Source: Ochrobactrum sp. CGA5 (lineage in GTDB: Bacteria; Pseudomonadota; Alphaproteobacteria; Rhizobiales; Rhizobiaceae). Taken from it: a stretch of 64,000 nt of DNA. Each line of letters begins with the position of its first letter. The stretch's first letter is position 1. The stretch spans positions 124,001-188,000 of the forward strand of contig NZ_VCIG01000005.1 in assembly GCF_006345815.1 (NCBI RefSeq), in the 5' to 3' direction. Under the pieces are notes generated by a model. The model did no database searches and was not told where the DNA came from. It worked only from the letters and a program-made list of their open reading frames with translations. The translations under genes were made by a program, and so were the position numbers. This document shows, in pieces, positions 1 to 8,246 of the stretch.

Positions 1-1941
1 TCCTGAAATGGTGTCGATGGGATAACCTGCATAGCGACTGATAAGGGCGCGACCTGCCGACATGCCGGACTGTGGGCCGGCAACCCAGGTTCCCGCCCAG
101 CGAATAGAGTCATCCTCATAGGTAAGTGTAGGAGAAAGAACACAGTCTTTATGCGCATCATAGGCGCTGAGGAGCTTGTTCAGCCATCCAGAACGGCGCG
201 GCAGCAGCGATCCAGCCAGAAATATGACCTGCTCGGTCGAGACCGTACGGGCACCGACTTCCAGCGCATCGTAGAGGTCTTCCGACCCCGTTGCGGAAAC
301 GAGCCGGATGCGCAGGCGGTAGAAATCTGCAAGACGCCGGATCTGGACGCCGACACGGTCAATGATCTCGGTCGCAGCAGCAATCACGATCGGCGCGATG
401 CGGGTTTCGGGATCAAGCGCAAGAAGTGCCAGTAAAGGTTCGATTTCTTCGACGCGCTCGTCGATACCGATGATAATCGCGGGTCCTGCCGCATCTTCGA
501 AAGGCCCAAGATCGACCACACCGAAGACTTCCGGCGCAGGACGATTGACGCCGCGCAGCAGCGGCACGAGTTGTTGATCGATAATATGGCGCAAAGCCCA
601 TGCATTCGGATCAGTCGCACGGATTTGCCGGACAATAGCATCACGCGATGTCACGCGGGTCGGCGTCAACGGGAAGAAGGCACGGCGTCCATCGCTGATT
701 GCAAGTTCGAGGTAGAAGGGCGAGGTGCTGTCACCGTTAAGTTCGTGCGCGAAGACCACGAAACCATGGGCGTGACGGTTGGGGTCAAGACCGGCATTGA
801 ATGGCGGCTGACTGTCGAATTCGCGCGTGACGTCGGGTCGGTCGATACGGGTCCAGCTCGTATCGAGCTGGATCTCACCGCGATGACGGCGCAGCTTCAC
901 ACTTTCCACGTGGTTGTCGGGGTCGAGCAGCCAACCTGAAATCAGCATACCGCTGCCTTCAACCCTGAAGATGTTGTCTATCCCCATCCGAACCGGAAAG
1001 GGAAGGCTGGATACGGTGTCGGCACCGTCGAAGCGATTTGCGGCAGAGCGCATGCGTAGCAGTATGTCAGTCGAGCTGCGTACCCGTGGGAGGATAGCTC
1101 GGATATGACCCGGGGTTTCACGCGAACCGGACAACAGTCTGCGATCATAGACTTCGGTAAAACGCCAGCCCCTTCGCCCACGAAACAAAAGTCGCTCTAC
1201 ATCAGTTGGTTCTACTGGCTCACTGGCAAGCAAAAGGCCTGCAAATCCCGAGGCTTCATCGTTAAGGTCGGGCCGAGCGAAAACGCTGATTGCGCATTCC
1301 GCGAGCGAAGGATTTTTGCCGCTGATCAATAACCGGGTAACGGCAGGTGTCAAATCCTGTGCCCAGCCCTGAACGAAAATTTCGCCTTCGTCACTGCCCC
1401 CGATGAGTTCGATGCAGCCATCGGAACGGGCTCCTGACTGCAGCAGAACGGTGATGGCCGAAAGTTTCTTCCGGCTGATAGGGCCTGAAATGAGACCTTC
1501 TACCAGCTCATCAATAACGCTTGGCAAACTCGGTCCAGCCAGATCACTGACCATGGCGACAAAATCGGCAATAGAAGCGGAGCGCGAAGCAAAATTGTAG
1601 CGGGCTACTTTTGTGCGGTGCTGGAACATGATTGTCTTGAGGATGCCACGGCGCAAAGCAGCAGTTGGCACGATAGCTACGAAACCATGCGTTCCGGTGG
1701 GTGAAGGCTCCTTGAGCGGCCATGTTATCAGACTTGTTTTCACGCTTACGGCTGGATCGCCATTGAGAAAGGCGGTTATCTGATCACCTGCAGCGCTGCC
1801 GATACCAAGTACCAGCACCAGCGTTTCTTCGATCACGCTGCCGACGACCATTTCGCCTTCCCTCATCATGGGAGGGCGATCTGGTGTGCGTAGCTGTCTC
1901 ACGACTGGCTTTTCCGTGTTGGGGCGTTCGTCTTGCACCAT
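1..1941 (-). CDS. large glycosyltransferase-associated protein, 3' end beyond window
   Basis: An open frame of 647 codons runs on the minus strand from ATG at 1941 to the window edge without a stop, so the C-terminus is missing. The start lies 11 nt after the stop of the upstream gene, with a GGACGA-type ribosome site just before it. At about residues 185 and 328 the protein carries two modules of the form GW-xx-D followed by a beta-rich stretch and a closing GF motif; the N-terminal 80 residues look like a degenerate third copy. The last part in the window (PAIIIGIDERVEEI, then VIFLAGSLLPRRSGWL) resembles the end of a family 2 glycosyltransferase-like fold, with F-L-A-G where a D-x-D would be expected. 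I infer a role in the surface polysaccharide made by the neighbouring operon. Substrate and activity are unknown. Confidence 0.75.
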   Translation of the reverse strand, partial: MVQDERPNTEKPVVRQLRTPDRPPMMREGEMVVGSVIEETLVLVLGIGSAAGDQITAFLNGDPAVSVKTSLITWPLKEPSPTGTHGFVAIVPTAALRRGILKTIMFQHRTKVARYNFASRSASIADFVAMVSDLAGPSLPSVIDELVEGLISGPISRKKLSAITVLLQSGARSDGCIELIGGSDEGEIFVQGWAQDLTPAVTRLLISGKNPSLAECAISVFARPDLNDEASGFAGLLLASEPVEPTDVERLLFRGRRGWRFTEVYDRRLLSGSRETPGHIRAILPRVRSSTDILLRMRSAANRFDGADTVSSLPFPVRMGIDNIFRVEGSGMLISGWLLDPDNHVESVKLRRHRGEIQLDTSWTRIDRPDVTREFDSQPPFNAGLDPNRHAHGFVVFAHELNGDSTSPFYLELAISDGRRAFFPLTPTRVTSRDAIVRQIRATDPNAWALRHIIDQQLVPLLRGVNRPAPEVFGVVDLGPFEDAAGPAIIIGIDERVEEIEPLLALLALDPETRIAPIVIAAATEIIDRVGVQIRRLADFYRLRIRLVSATGSEDLYDALEVGARTVSTEQVIFLAGSLLPRRSGWLNKLLSAYDAHKDCVLSPTLTYEDDSIRWAGTWVAGPQSGMSAGRALISRYAGYPIDTISG

Positions 1942-1952
1942 CCCGTTCGTCC

Positions 1953-2723
1953 TCAGGGCATGACCGCAAGCGTTAGAAGCGCGCCCGCAACGAACCCCGT
2001 CAAGACGGCGGCAAGCAAGAACAGGAACTTGAGGTCACCTCCGCTGCGCTTGTGAACGTCGTCCATGCGCTGTTCCAGCCCTGCGACCACACCGTCCATG
2101 CGCATGATGTGCACATCGAGTTCGGTCATGCGCTGATGGAGATCGGTACGCAGCCCGTCGACCGAACTGACAATATCCAGCATTTCTGCCGGAGCGGCAT
2201 TGCCGGAGCCATCAAGGGTAGGCGCAACACGCTGCAACGAACGCTGGTTCACTTGAAGCTGGCGCTGCGCCGCCATCAGCATGTCAAGCTTGTCCAGAAT
2301 GCGCGTCATCGGAGCAGCGATAAGCGCTTCGGCAGCCTGTTCGTCGGGCTTCGGCACGCGCAACTTATGTTCGGTGCCAGCGGCATTGGCCGCCACGACG
2401 ACGAGTTCGCCAGCTCGCGCGGCGGCGAATTGGGGCAGCATCACTTCAAAAGCATGCTTGCCATCGCCGATGCCGTTGCGCTTGAGGTCGGGGCGATCCT
2501 TGTCAGCGGGGGCTTCGGCGATAGGCTTGTCGTCCAGAAGGACGCGGATCAAAAGCCGTTCTGTTGGAACGGAGGGATCATAGGCCCAACCATAAAGGCG
2601 TCCTTCCTCAATGGCGTCAACGCGTCCTTTCATGGCTTCGGTCCTTTGAGGCTCGGCGGCGGCATTGGGTGTCGCTGCCTGCTTGGTTTCCCCCTCGGAT
2701 GGAACTTTGGTCGCGATGTTCAT
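1953..2723 (-). CDS. membrane-anchored coiled-coil protein with a GW-xx-DP module
   Basis: This 256-aa protein has three visible parts. Residues 35-105 form a GW-xx-DP module (GRLYGWAYDPSVP, then HAFEVMLP) like those in the adjacent glycosyltransferase genes. Residues 135-225 are heptad-rich and probably coiled coil. Residues 232-254 form one hydrophobic C-terminal membrane helix (KFLFLLAAVLTGFVAGALL). There is no signal peptide, so it is probably a tail-anchored inner-membrane protein with its module in the cytoplasm. It lies 10 nt after a GT4 gene and 11 nt before the next gene, in the middle of a glycosyltransferase operon. I suggest a scaffold or chain-length role but do not recognise the family. 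Confidence 0.75.
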   Translation of the reverse strand: MNIATKVPSEGETKQAATPNAAAEPQRTEAMKGRVDAIEEGRLYGWAYDPSVPTERLLIRVLLDDKPIAEAPADKDRPDLKRNGIGDGKHAFEVMLPQFAAARAGELVVVAANAAGTEHKLRVPKPDEQAAEALIAAPMTRILDKLDMLMAAQRQLQVNQRSLQRVAPTLDGSGNAAPAEMLDIVSSVDGLRTDLHQRMTELDVHIMRMDGVVAGLEQRMDDVHKRSGGDLKFLFLLAAVLTGFVAGALLTLAVMP

Positions 2724-2733
2724 GATTTACCTC

Positions 2734-3993
2734 TTATGCTGCCTCGACACGTGTGACACGCAATGTCCCGATCAGATCGAGATAGCGTGCGGCGGTCGTG
2801 TCGATGGTGTCCGGATGGCGTGCGTTCTCGCTGAGTGACTGGCGCAAATCCGGGCTTTCCGCCATTCGGCGCATCGCCTGGGCGAGCGCGAGCGGATCAT
2901 TCGGAGGAACGGTGAGGCCATTGACCTCGTTTTCAATCATTTCGGCCATTCCACCGATGTTGCTGCAAATAACGGGACGGTTCTGTCCCTGTGCTTCTTG
3001 AATCACCAGCGGAGCATTTTCCCACCAGATCGACGGCATGATTGCACAGTCGACGGTTTGGATAAGTTGGGCAATGTCCTCCCGGTGATAAGCACCCCGA
3101 CGTTGGACAAAAGGATATGTCTCTGCAAAGAGCCGCTCAATCTCGCTGACAAAGCTCTCGCTTTGAAACAGTGCTGCACCATGCACGCGCAGCTCGAAAT
3201 CAAAACCTTCGGAGATAAGCTGCTGTGCTGCTTCGAGCAGGACGGTTGCACCCTTCCACGGATTGAGGTTACCGAAATATCCGAAGACCGGTTTGCTGCG
3301 TTCGACCTGCCGCATTTGTACTGAGGTGCGTTCCGGTTGACCATTGGGAATGACGCTGATCAGCTCTTCCGCAAGTCCCCATTCCATGTAACGTTGTTTG
3401 AGAAACTCGCTTGGCGAAACAAAAGCATCGACAGCGCTCAGAAGCGATTTGATATGCCTTTCACGCAGCACGAATTTATCAAGCGCAATATCCTTGAAGC
3501 AGGCATGGCAGCGGTCCGGGTTAGCCCCGTAACAGAGTTCTTTACCAGCGGTACGTACCATCAATCCGTCATGGTGGCAGATGGGATAATAGTCGTGTAA
3601 AGTCAGCACGATACGGCAATCCGGCAGTGTACGGCGCACGATATGGGGAAACTCGGCACCGAGCAAAAGCAAGTGATGCAGATGCACGACATCCGGTCTA
3701 AAGTCCTGCAATAGCTCAACAATGTCGGGAACGATCCCGTAAAGGTCGATCTGGCTCATATAGAAGCGGTCGAAATGGCCGGACCAGAGCAGAATCTCAT
3801 CGCCGCCATTGCCAATGCTCTGGAAGCTCGTACCTGGGCGAGCCTCGCGATGCACTTTGTTGGTGGCACCCATGAACATGGCTTCGCAACCTGTGCGCTG
3901 ATAGGCCCTAAACAGGTCATGCGCGAAGATTTCCGTCCCGCCAGGATGCAGCGACGGATGGTTGTGGGCCGCTATAAGGACACGCGGGGCCAT
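2734..3993 (-). CDS. glycosyltransferase family 4
   Basis: This 419-aa protein has the GT-B fold of GT4 enzymes. The N-terminal half has a PGGTEIFAHDL loop near residue 17 and an HLHH segment. The C-terminal half opens at about residue 250 with VFGYFGNLNPWKG and carries the donor-binding segment IWWENAPLVIQEAQGQNRPV, a variant of the E-x7-E motif. It should transfer a sugar from a nucleotide-activated donor in the cytoplasm. The ATG at 3993 overlaps the methyltransferase stop by one base (TGATG), which implies translational coupling. The family is clear; the sugar and acceptor cannot be read from sequence. Confidence 0.88.
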   Translation of the reverse strand: MAPRVLIAAHNHPSLHPGGTEIFAHDLFRAYQRTGCEAMFMGATNKVHREARPGTSFQSIGNGGDEILLWSGHFDRFYMSQIDLYGIVPDIVELLQDFRPDVVHLHHLLLLGAEFPHIVRRTLPDCRIVLTLHDYYPICHHDGLMVRTAGKELCYGANPDRCHACFKDIALDKFVLRERHIKSLLSAVDAFVSPSEFLKQRYMEWGLAEELISVIPNGQPERTSVQMRQVERSKPVFGYFGNLNPWKGATVLLEAAQQLISEGFDFELRVHGAALFQSESFVSEIERLFAETYPFVQRRGAYHREDIAQLIQTVDCAIMPSIWWENAPLVIQEAQGQNRPVICSNIGGMAEMIENEVNGLTVPPNDPLALAQAMRRMAESPDLRQSLSENARHPDTIDTTAARYLDLIGTLRVTRVEAA

Positions 3994-4832
3994 CAGACAG
4001 AATCCCGCGTGGCGATGAAAATGTCCTGATAATGATCCGCCTCAATGCCGCGCCAGTGACCGAGGGACTTGCTTTCGAGCGTCAGTTTTGCCCCGGCAAG
4101 CGCGCGATCCAGAAAACCGTTTTCAAATCCTACTGCTGCAAGCGGTGGTAGTTCCGGTACAAACCAGCACGGTCCACTGCCATGACGTTCAAACGCAAGT
4201 CGCTTGTCGCGTTTGCCATGACGGTCGCGCGCGGCCACATCATCCACCACAAATGCAGTCATGAACAGTTTACCGCTGCGTGCAAGGACGCGGAAGACTT
4301 GATCGAGATAGGTTTTGACTTCATCCGACGGCAGATGCGTGACCACCGATGTCATGATGACGAAATCGAAACTGTTATCGGCAAATGGCAGGGCGAGCGT
4401 GAGCCCATTCACCGTACCTTTGGGGTTATAGAGATCGTGGGCGATATCAATGTGTCGGAACTCGAAATTCGGATAGCGCGATGTGATATTCTGGCGGCAC
4501 CAGTTTACACCGCTTACCACCGGATCGATTCCGCAATAGCGGGCTTTTGCCGGATCGAGATATTGCGTCAATGGCACCGCCATGCGACCGATGCCTGAAC
4601 CGATATCAAGCACGCGGGCGTCGGGCCGAAGACCGCCCTTACGGACGAAATGACTGAGAAACTCCGCACCAACCGCGCGATAATCACCATCTCCGACGAA
4701 CACGCTGTTTGGATCGGGTGAAGGCATAAAACGGTTCTTCAAAACAGACTGCATCAGCCAGTCGATCTGCGCATCCGGTATTGCTGGTTTGGCTTCAGGG
4801 TCTGGCTGTTTCAGCGCTACCACGTCCGTCAA
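3993..4832 (-). CDS. class I SAM-dependent methyltransferase
   Basis: This 279-aa cytoplasmic protein has a Rossmann-like SAM-binding core: motif I VLDIGSGIGRMAVPL near residue 75, an acidic strand-2 end (YCGIDPVVSG), and motif IV FDFVIMTSVVTHLPSDEV near residue 158. It starts in a 4-nt ATGA overlap with the 753-aa glycosyltransferase and ends overlapping the next GT4. The context suggests that it methylates a sugar or caps a polysaccharide or glycan intermediate. The substrate is inferred from context only. Confidence 0.85.
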   Translation of the reverse strand: MTDVVALKQPDPEAKPAIPDAQIDWLMQSVLKNRFMPSPDPNSVFVGDGDYRAVGAEFLSHFVRKGGLRPDARVLDIGSGIGRMAVPLTQYLDPAKARYCGIDPVVSGVNWCRQNITSRYPNFEFRHIDIAHDLYNPKGTVNGLTLALPFADNSFDFVIMTSVVTHLPSDEVKTYLDQVFRVLARSGKLFMTAFVVDDVAARDRHGKRDKRLAFERHGSGPCWFVPELPPLAAVGFENGFLDRALAGAKLTLESKSLGHWRGIEADHYQDIFIATRDSV

Positions 4833-7090
4833 GCGGCGCTCCTTTCAGATTTGGTCATGATCACATTCGACAGGTCGGCTGTGCGCTCCTGTTCGTGTGG
4901 CAGAGCCATCAATTCGGCAATGTCCACATCCCAGCGCTGTGTATGAAGCCAGGAATTGTACTGGCTGGCGAGGCCTCGCATATAATCCGCGCTGCGGCGG
5001 ATTGAGCGGCGCTCGAAATGGTAAAGCTTTACGGAGGGTTCATAGAATATCTGGAAGCCGAGCTGTCTGATCTTCAGGCATAGATCGCTATCCTCGTAGT
5101 CGCCGATGACATAGTCTTCCGTATAGCCGCCGACGAGGTCAAAGATATCCTTGCGCGTTATCAGGCAGGCGCCCGTAACGCCCGGCACTTCGCGTGGCCT
5201 GAGTGCTGGCGGATAATTGCCTGGCATGCCCTTGTAATAGTGGTGATTGAGCCAGACGCCCTGACGGTTGCGAGCGAAATAAAGCCCGGCATGCTGGAGC
5301 GAGCCATCCTCAAACAGAAGGCGAGGGCCGATTACACCGAGTTTCGGCTGATCGAACAAGGGCTGGATCAGCCGCTGCAACCAGCCATGTTCTGCAGGCA
5401 CGACGTCGGAGTTCAACATCACGATAGTCGTTCCAGTGGCAATACTGGCGCCCGCATTGCAGGCACGCGCATATCCACCATTGCGGTTCATGATCACAAG
5501 TTTGAAAGGCAGATCGTGCAGAATATGCAATCCGCCCAACATGTGCTCTGTGTCGTCTTGAATTTCTGGAGAATCCAGAACGAAGATGAACTCTGCATGT
5601 TTCACCAGCCACGGGTCTGTGGACATGGATGAAAATTGAAAACGCAGAAAATCGAGATTGCGATAAAGCGGAATAACGATGGATGCGAGCGGGGATGATG
5701 GAGCTGTACCGTAATCTTTCACCTCGGCAATCCGCACTGTTGCAGCGAGCTTTTTCTCAACTTCGGTTAGAGCCGGCCCCAGAATGTGGGAAAAAACGTG
5801 AGGCTTTGCCTGCTGTGGCGGTACAGATCGCAAAATGCGATTGCGCTGTGTCGATGGCTCGAAGGGCTGCGGTGCCGGTACCAGAGCAGCGGTAGCGCCA
5901 GATGCAAGGCGCAACTGTAACCGCGGTTGCAGGAGAGGTCCAAGATTCTGCAACGAAGGAAGCCACGCGACAAAACCCGTCACATCCTGCTGCGGCGCAT
6001 CTTCCTGCTTGGCAACTCTGCCCGGGAATTTGTGCAAATTGGGCTTCAGAGACAAAGCGCTTCCGCCCTCCGCAAGATATTCGATGTCTGCGAGCATGGC
6101 GGCCGGGTCATGCATCCATCCGCCCACAATCAACCCGCCGTCGAGCGCCAATGCGAGATCGATTTCCGCTGCCGGGTGGGTGGCAGACTGTGCGATCTGC
6201 CGAACGGGCAGTGGAGTGCGCGTTTGCAGGTCGATCGCCACTGCGGCACCGGTAGGGCTTAGTTTGCCGATTTCGCGAACAAGAAACTCCCGCAGTGCGC
6301 CGTTACCCTGCCATTTGGTCCACCATTTAGCGAAATCCGTTTGTTCGCCGGTCTTTGTCGCAAGTTTGCGGACGGCAACGCCATTCTGACCGGTGATAAC
6401 CAACAGCAGGGATGACGGCAGCTCTTGCGCTGCTTCCAGCAGAAAATGGCATGCCTGCCAGGCATCGCGAGTTTGCCGCCCCACAACAAACCTAGGTGGA
6501 ATGATCATGACGCTGCCGGACGTGATGCCATAAATGGCCGAAATCTCGCCCAGCATCGGGTCGACCGCTGTTTCGAGAAGATGATGTCCTTGAACTGGTT
6601 CGCCGCAGTGTTGAGCCTCGCGCGGTTCCGGTGTCAGCGCGAAAGTCAGGTCACGCACGAGGGATGCGAAAGTCTGGTTTCGCGAGAGCCGGAACGTGCT
6701 GCGCCACGTGGTCAGAATAGTGGTGAGAAGCTTGATATGTCCGGGCAAAGTGAGTTCGCTGACGACGTACTCGACGTCAAAGGGGGCAAGTTCATTCGCA
6801 GGGTAAATGATGGCTTTTGCCGTCGGGCCAAGAGATCCTGCGGAAAGCGAAAGCTCAGTGGGGTCATTATTGGTGCGCATGGCCCAGAACATGCGCATGC
6901 CACCATTTTCGAGCGGAATGCCAACGCTCAGCAGCGGAACCGGTGGGGTAGGCATTTCAAATGTGCATTTGGTGGTTGCGCGAGCCGAACCCGGAATATC
7001 CCAGATAACCACAGCGACATCAGCGCAAAGACGGCAAATGGAGAGGTTCTCGGTTTTGCTTTCAATGTCCGCCGAATGGTCGAGGTTCAA
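4829..7090 (-). CDS. large glycosyltransferase with C-terminal GT2 domain, TTG start
   Basis: This 753-aa protein appears to start at TTG (7088-7090), preceded by AAAGGG; the next in-frame ATG is about 45 codons later. Residues 1-300 are not recognised. Near residue 317 is a GW-xx-DP module (GGLIVGGWMHDPAAML). From about 467 comes a typical GT2 domain: SIVIPLYRN, then MLNSDVVP near 559 supplying the acidic metal site, then GGYTEDYVIGDYEDSDLCLK as the ED-like acceptor motif. It is the first gene of the minus-strand operon, downstream of the RTX gene and its terminator. The likely role is polysaccharide chain synthesis; specificity is unknown. Confidence 0.85.
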   Translation of the reverse strand: MNLDHSADIESKTENLSICRLCADVAVVIWDIPGSARATTKCTFEMPTPPVPLLSVGIPLENGGMRMFWAMRTNNDPTELSLSAGSLGPTAKAIIYPANELAPFDVEYVVSELTLPGHIKLLTTILTTWRSTFRLSRNQTFASLVRDLTFALTPEPREAQHCGEPVQGHHLLETAVDPMLGEISAIYGITSGSVMIIPPRFVVGRQTRDAWQACHFLLEAAQELPSSLLLVITGQNGVAVRKLATKTGEQTDFAKWWTKWQGNGALREFLVREIGKLSPTGAAVAIDLQTRTPLPVRQIAQSATHPAAEIDLALALDGGLIVGGWMHDPAAMLADIEYLAEGGSALSLKPNLHKFPGRVAKQEDAPQQDVTGFVAWLPSLQNLGPLLQPRLQLRLASGATAALVPAPQPFEPSTQRNRILRSVPPQQAKPHVFSHILGPALTEVEKKLAATVRIAEVKDYGTAPSSPLASIVIPLYRNLDFLRFQFSSMSTDPWLVKHAEFIFVLDSPEIQDDTEHMLGGLHILHDLPFKLVIMNRNGGYARACNAGASIATGTTIVMLNSDVVPAEHGWLQRLIQPLFDQPKLGVIGPRLLFEDGSLQHAGLYFARNRQGVWLNHHYYKGMPGNYPPALRPREVPGVTGACLITRKDIFDLVGGYTEDYVIGDYEDSDLCLKIRQLGFQIFYEPSVKLYHFERRSIRRSADYMRGLASQYNSWLHTQRWDVDIAELMALPHEQERTADLSNVIMTKSERSAA

Positions 7091-7160
7091 TGTGTGGCCC
7101 TTTCATTCCTGCAGAAGGTCCAGACATCCAAAGTCGAGACTTTGAGTGTCCGGTGAAGAC

Positions 7161-7198
7161 GAAACGTGCCCGGCGGGAGGACTGCCGGGCACGCTTTC
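7161..7198 (-). terminator. hairpin after the RTX gene
   Basis: A perfect 10-bp GC-rich stem (arms 7165-7174 and 7184-7193, loop 9 nt) flanked by GAAA and TTTC lies just past the RTX stop on its strand. The run of T after the stem is short, so it may be a partial terminator or a 3' stabiliser that lowers read-through into the glycosyltransferase operon. Confidence 0.6.
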
Positions 7199-7208
7199 AA
7201 TTGTTCAA

Positions 7209-7868
7209 TCAGTGAACAGTGAAGTACTGGTCGGGATGAGCCTGCACGTCGTCTGCATTGGTGTTCACGAGAGTAACGGTGTCGCCATTGCCGAGATCGA
7301 CAACGACATTACCGCCAACCTGAGTGACACGGTCGGCAAGATCGTCAGCGGAAGAGATATCAAGACCATTGATGCCCTTCTGAATCTGCAGAATGTCTTC
7401 ACCGGGATTGAAGTCGAGAATGACGTCGTTTCCGCCGCCACCGTTGAACAGGAATGTATCGCTGCCATTTCCACCGATGAGAACATCGTTGCCGGCACCG
7501 CCATCAAGGATGTCGTTGCCGTTCCCACCGTAGAGGATGTCATTATGTGCGCCGCCATAGAGCAGGTCAGAGCCGTTGCCGCCCTGGAGAATGTCATCTC
7601 CATTGCCGCCAAACAGCACGTCGCTGCCGTTGCCGCCGCTCAGGACGTCGTTTCCTTCATTGCCGAAGAGAATGTCGTTCCCGTTATCACCGAACAGGGT
7701 GTCATTACCCGTGCCGCCGAAAAGGATGTCGCTCCCGTTGCCGCCGAAGACGGTGTCGTTGCCATCGCCTCCGAATACGAGATCATCACCGCCGTGAGCG
7801 CGGATGAAATCGTCAAAGCGGGAGCCGAACAACACGTCGTCGTAGGCGCCGCCTTCTAAAGTGGCCAT
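7209..7868 (-). CDS. small RTX (hemolysin-type calcium-binding repeat) protein, type I secreted
   Basis: Nearly all of residues 4-145 of this 219-aa protein is a run of about 14 glycine/aspartate nonapeptides of the GGxGxDxLx type (GGNGSDILF, GGTGNDTLF and others), which form a calcium-filled beta-roll. Residues 145-219 form the secretion domain, with DFNPGEDILQI, VVVDLGNGDTVTL and a short hydrophobic end (DQYFTVH), as in T1SS substrates. There is no signal peptide and no catalytic or adhesin domain. Its exporter genes lie upstream on the same strand. A passive structural or adhesive matrix protein associated with the polysaccharide is a reasonable inference. Confidence 0.92.
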   Translation of the reverse strand: MATLEGGAYDDVLFGSRFDDFIRAHGGDDLVFGGDGNDTVFGGNGSDILFGGTGNDTLFGDNGNDILFGNEGNDVLSGGNGSDVLFGGNGDDILQGGNGSDLLYGGAHNDILYGGNGNDILDGGAGNDVLIGGNGSDTFLFNGGGGNDVILDFNPGEDILQIQKGINGLDISSADDLADRVTQVGGNVVVDLGNGDTVTLVNTNADDVQAHPDQYFTVH

Positions 7869-8246
7869 CTGCTTCTCCTTGTGTTCCTGTATGGGGTTTC
7901 CACAAGCCGGAATGCTCCGACCATTATGCTCTTAGTATTCTGCTCTGCATTAACTGGAATTGCAACATTGGCATTTGGTATAATTTTGACGCCAATAAGT
8001 AACAAATTATTACGAGTAGTTTATATTACAGTTATGTAAACAGAAATATGTGTTATTTTTATATAGACGATAATTTTTGTTTAATTTATATTTGTTTGAA
8101 GATTGCTTCAAATTTTGAAATTCTTGATAAAAGGGCAAAAAAGTATCACCAATATGATGATGCCGCCAATGAGTGTTCATGTGCGACGTTTTTGTTCGGT
8201 GGCTTTTCAATCTGTGGTGGAGTTTTACTTGGGAACTCTCCGACCG
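7869..8246. promoter_or_regulatory. AT-rich leader region of the RTX gene
   Basis: This 378-nt gap is much more AT-rich than the genes around it. It holds the palindrome at 8107-8119 and presumably the RTX promoter. The 66-aa frame on the minus strand here has AT-driven, low-complexity composition and is not a convincing gene. Confidence 0.5.
8107..8119 (-). promoter_or_regulatory. 13-bp palindrome, copy 1 (upstream of RTX gene)
   Basis: Read on the minus strand this is TTCAAAATTTGAA, identical to the copies at 11595-11607 and 13571-13583. It lies about 240 nt upstream of the RTX start. It is a candidate operator, probably for the MarR-type regulator encoded at 11634. Confidence 0.6.

Noticed and set aside
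7209-7868. Short direct DNA repeats every 27 nt, CRISPR-like at first sight
   Set aside because: They are the codons of the RTX nonapeptides in one open frame, with no unique spacers.
8010-8210. A 66-aa frame in the AT-rich gap before the RTX gene
   Set aside because: Composition follows AT content (Asn, Tyr, Lys), there is no ribosome site, and it overlaps the palindrome region.
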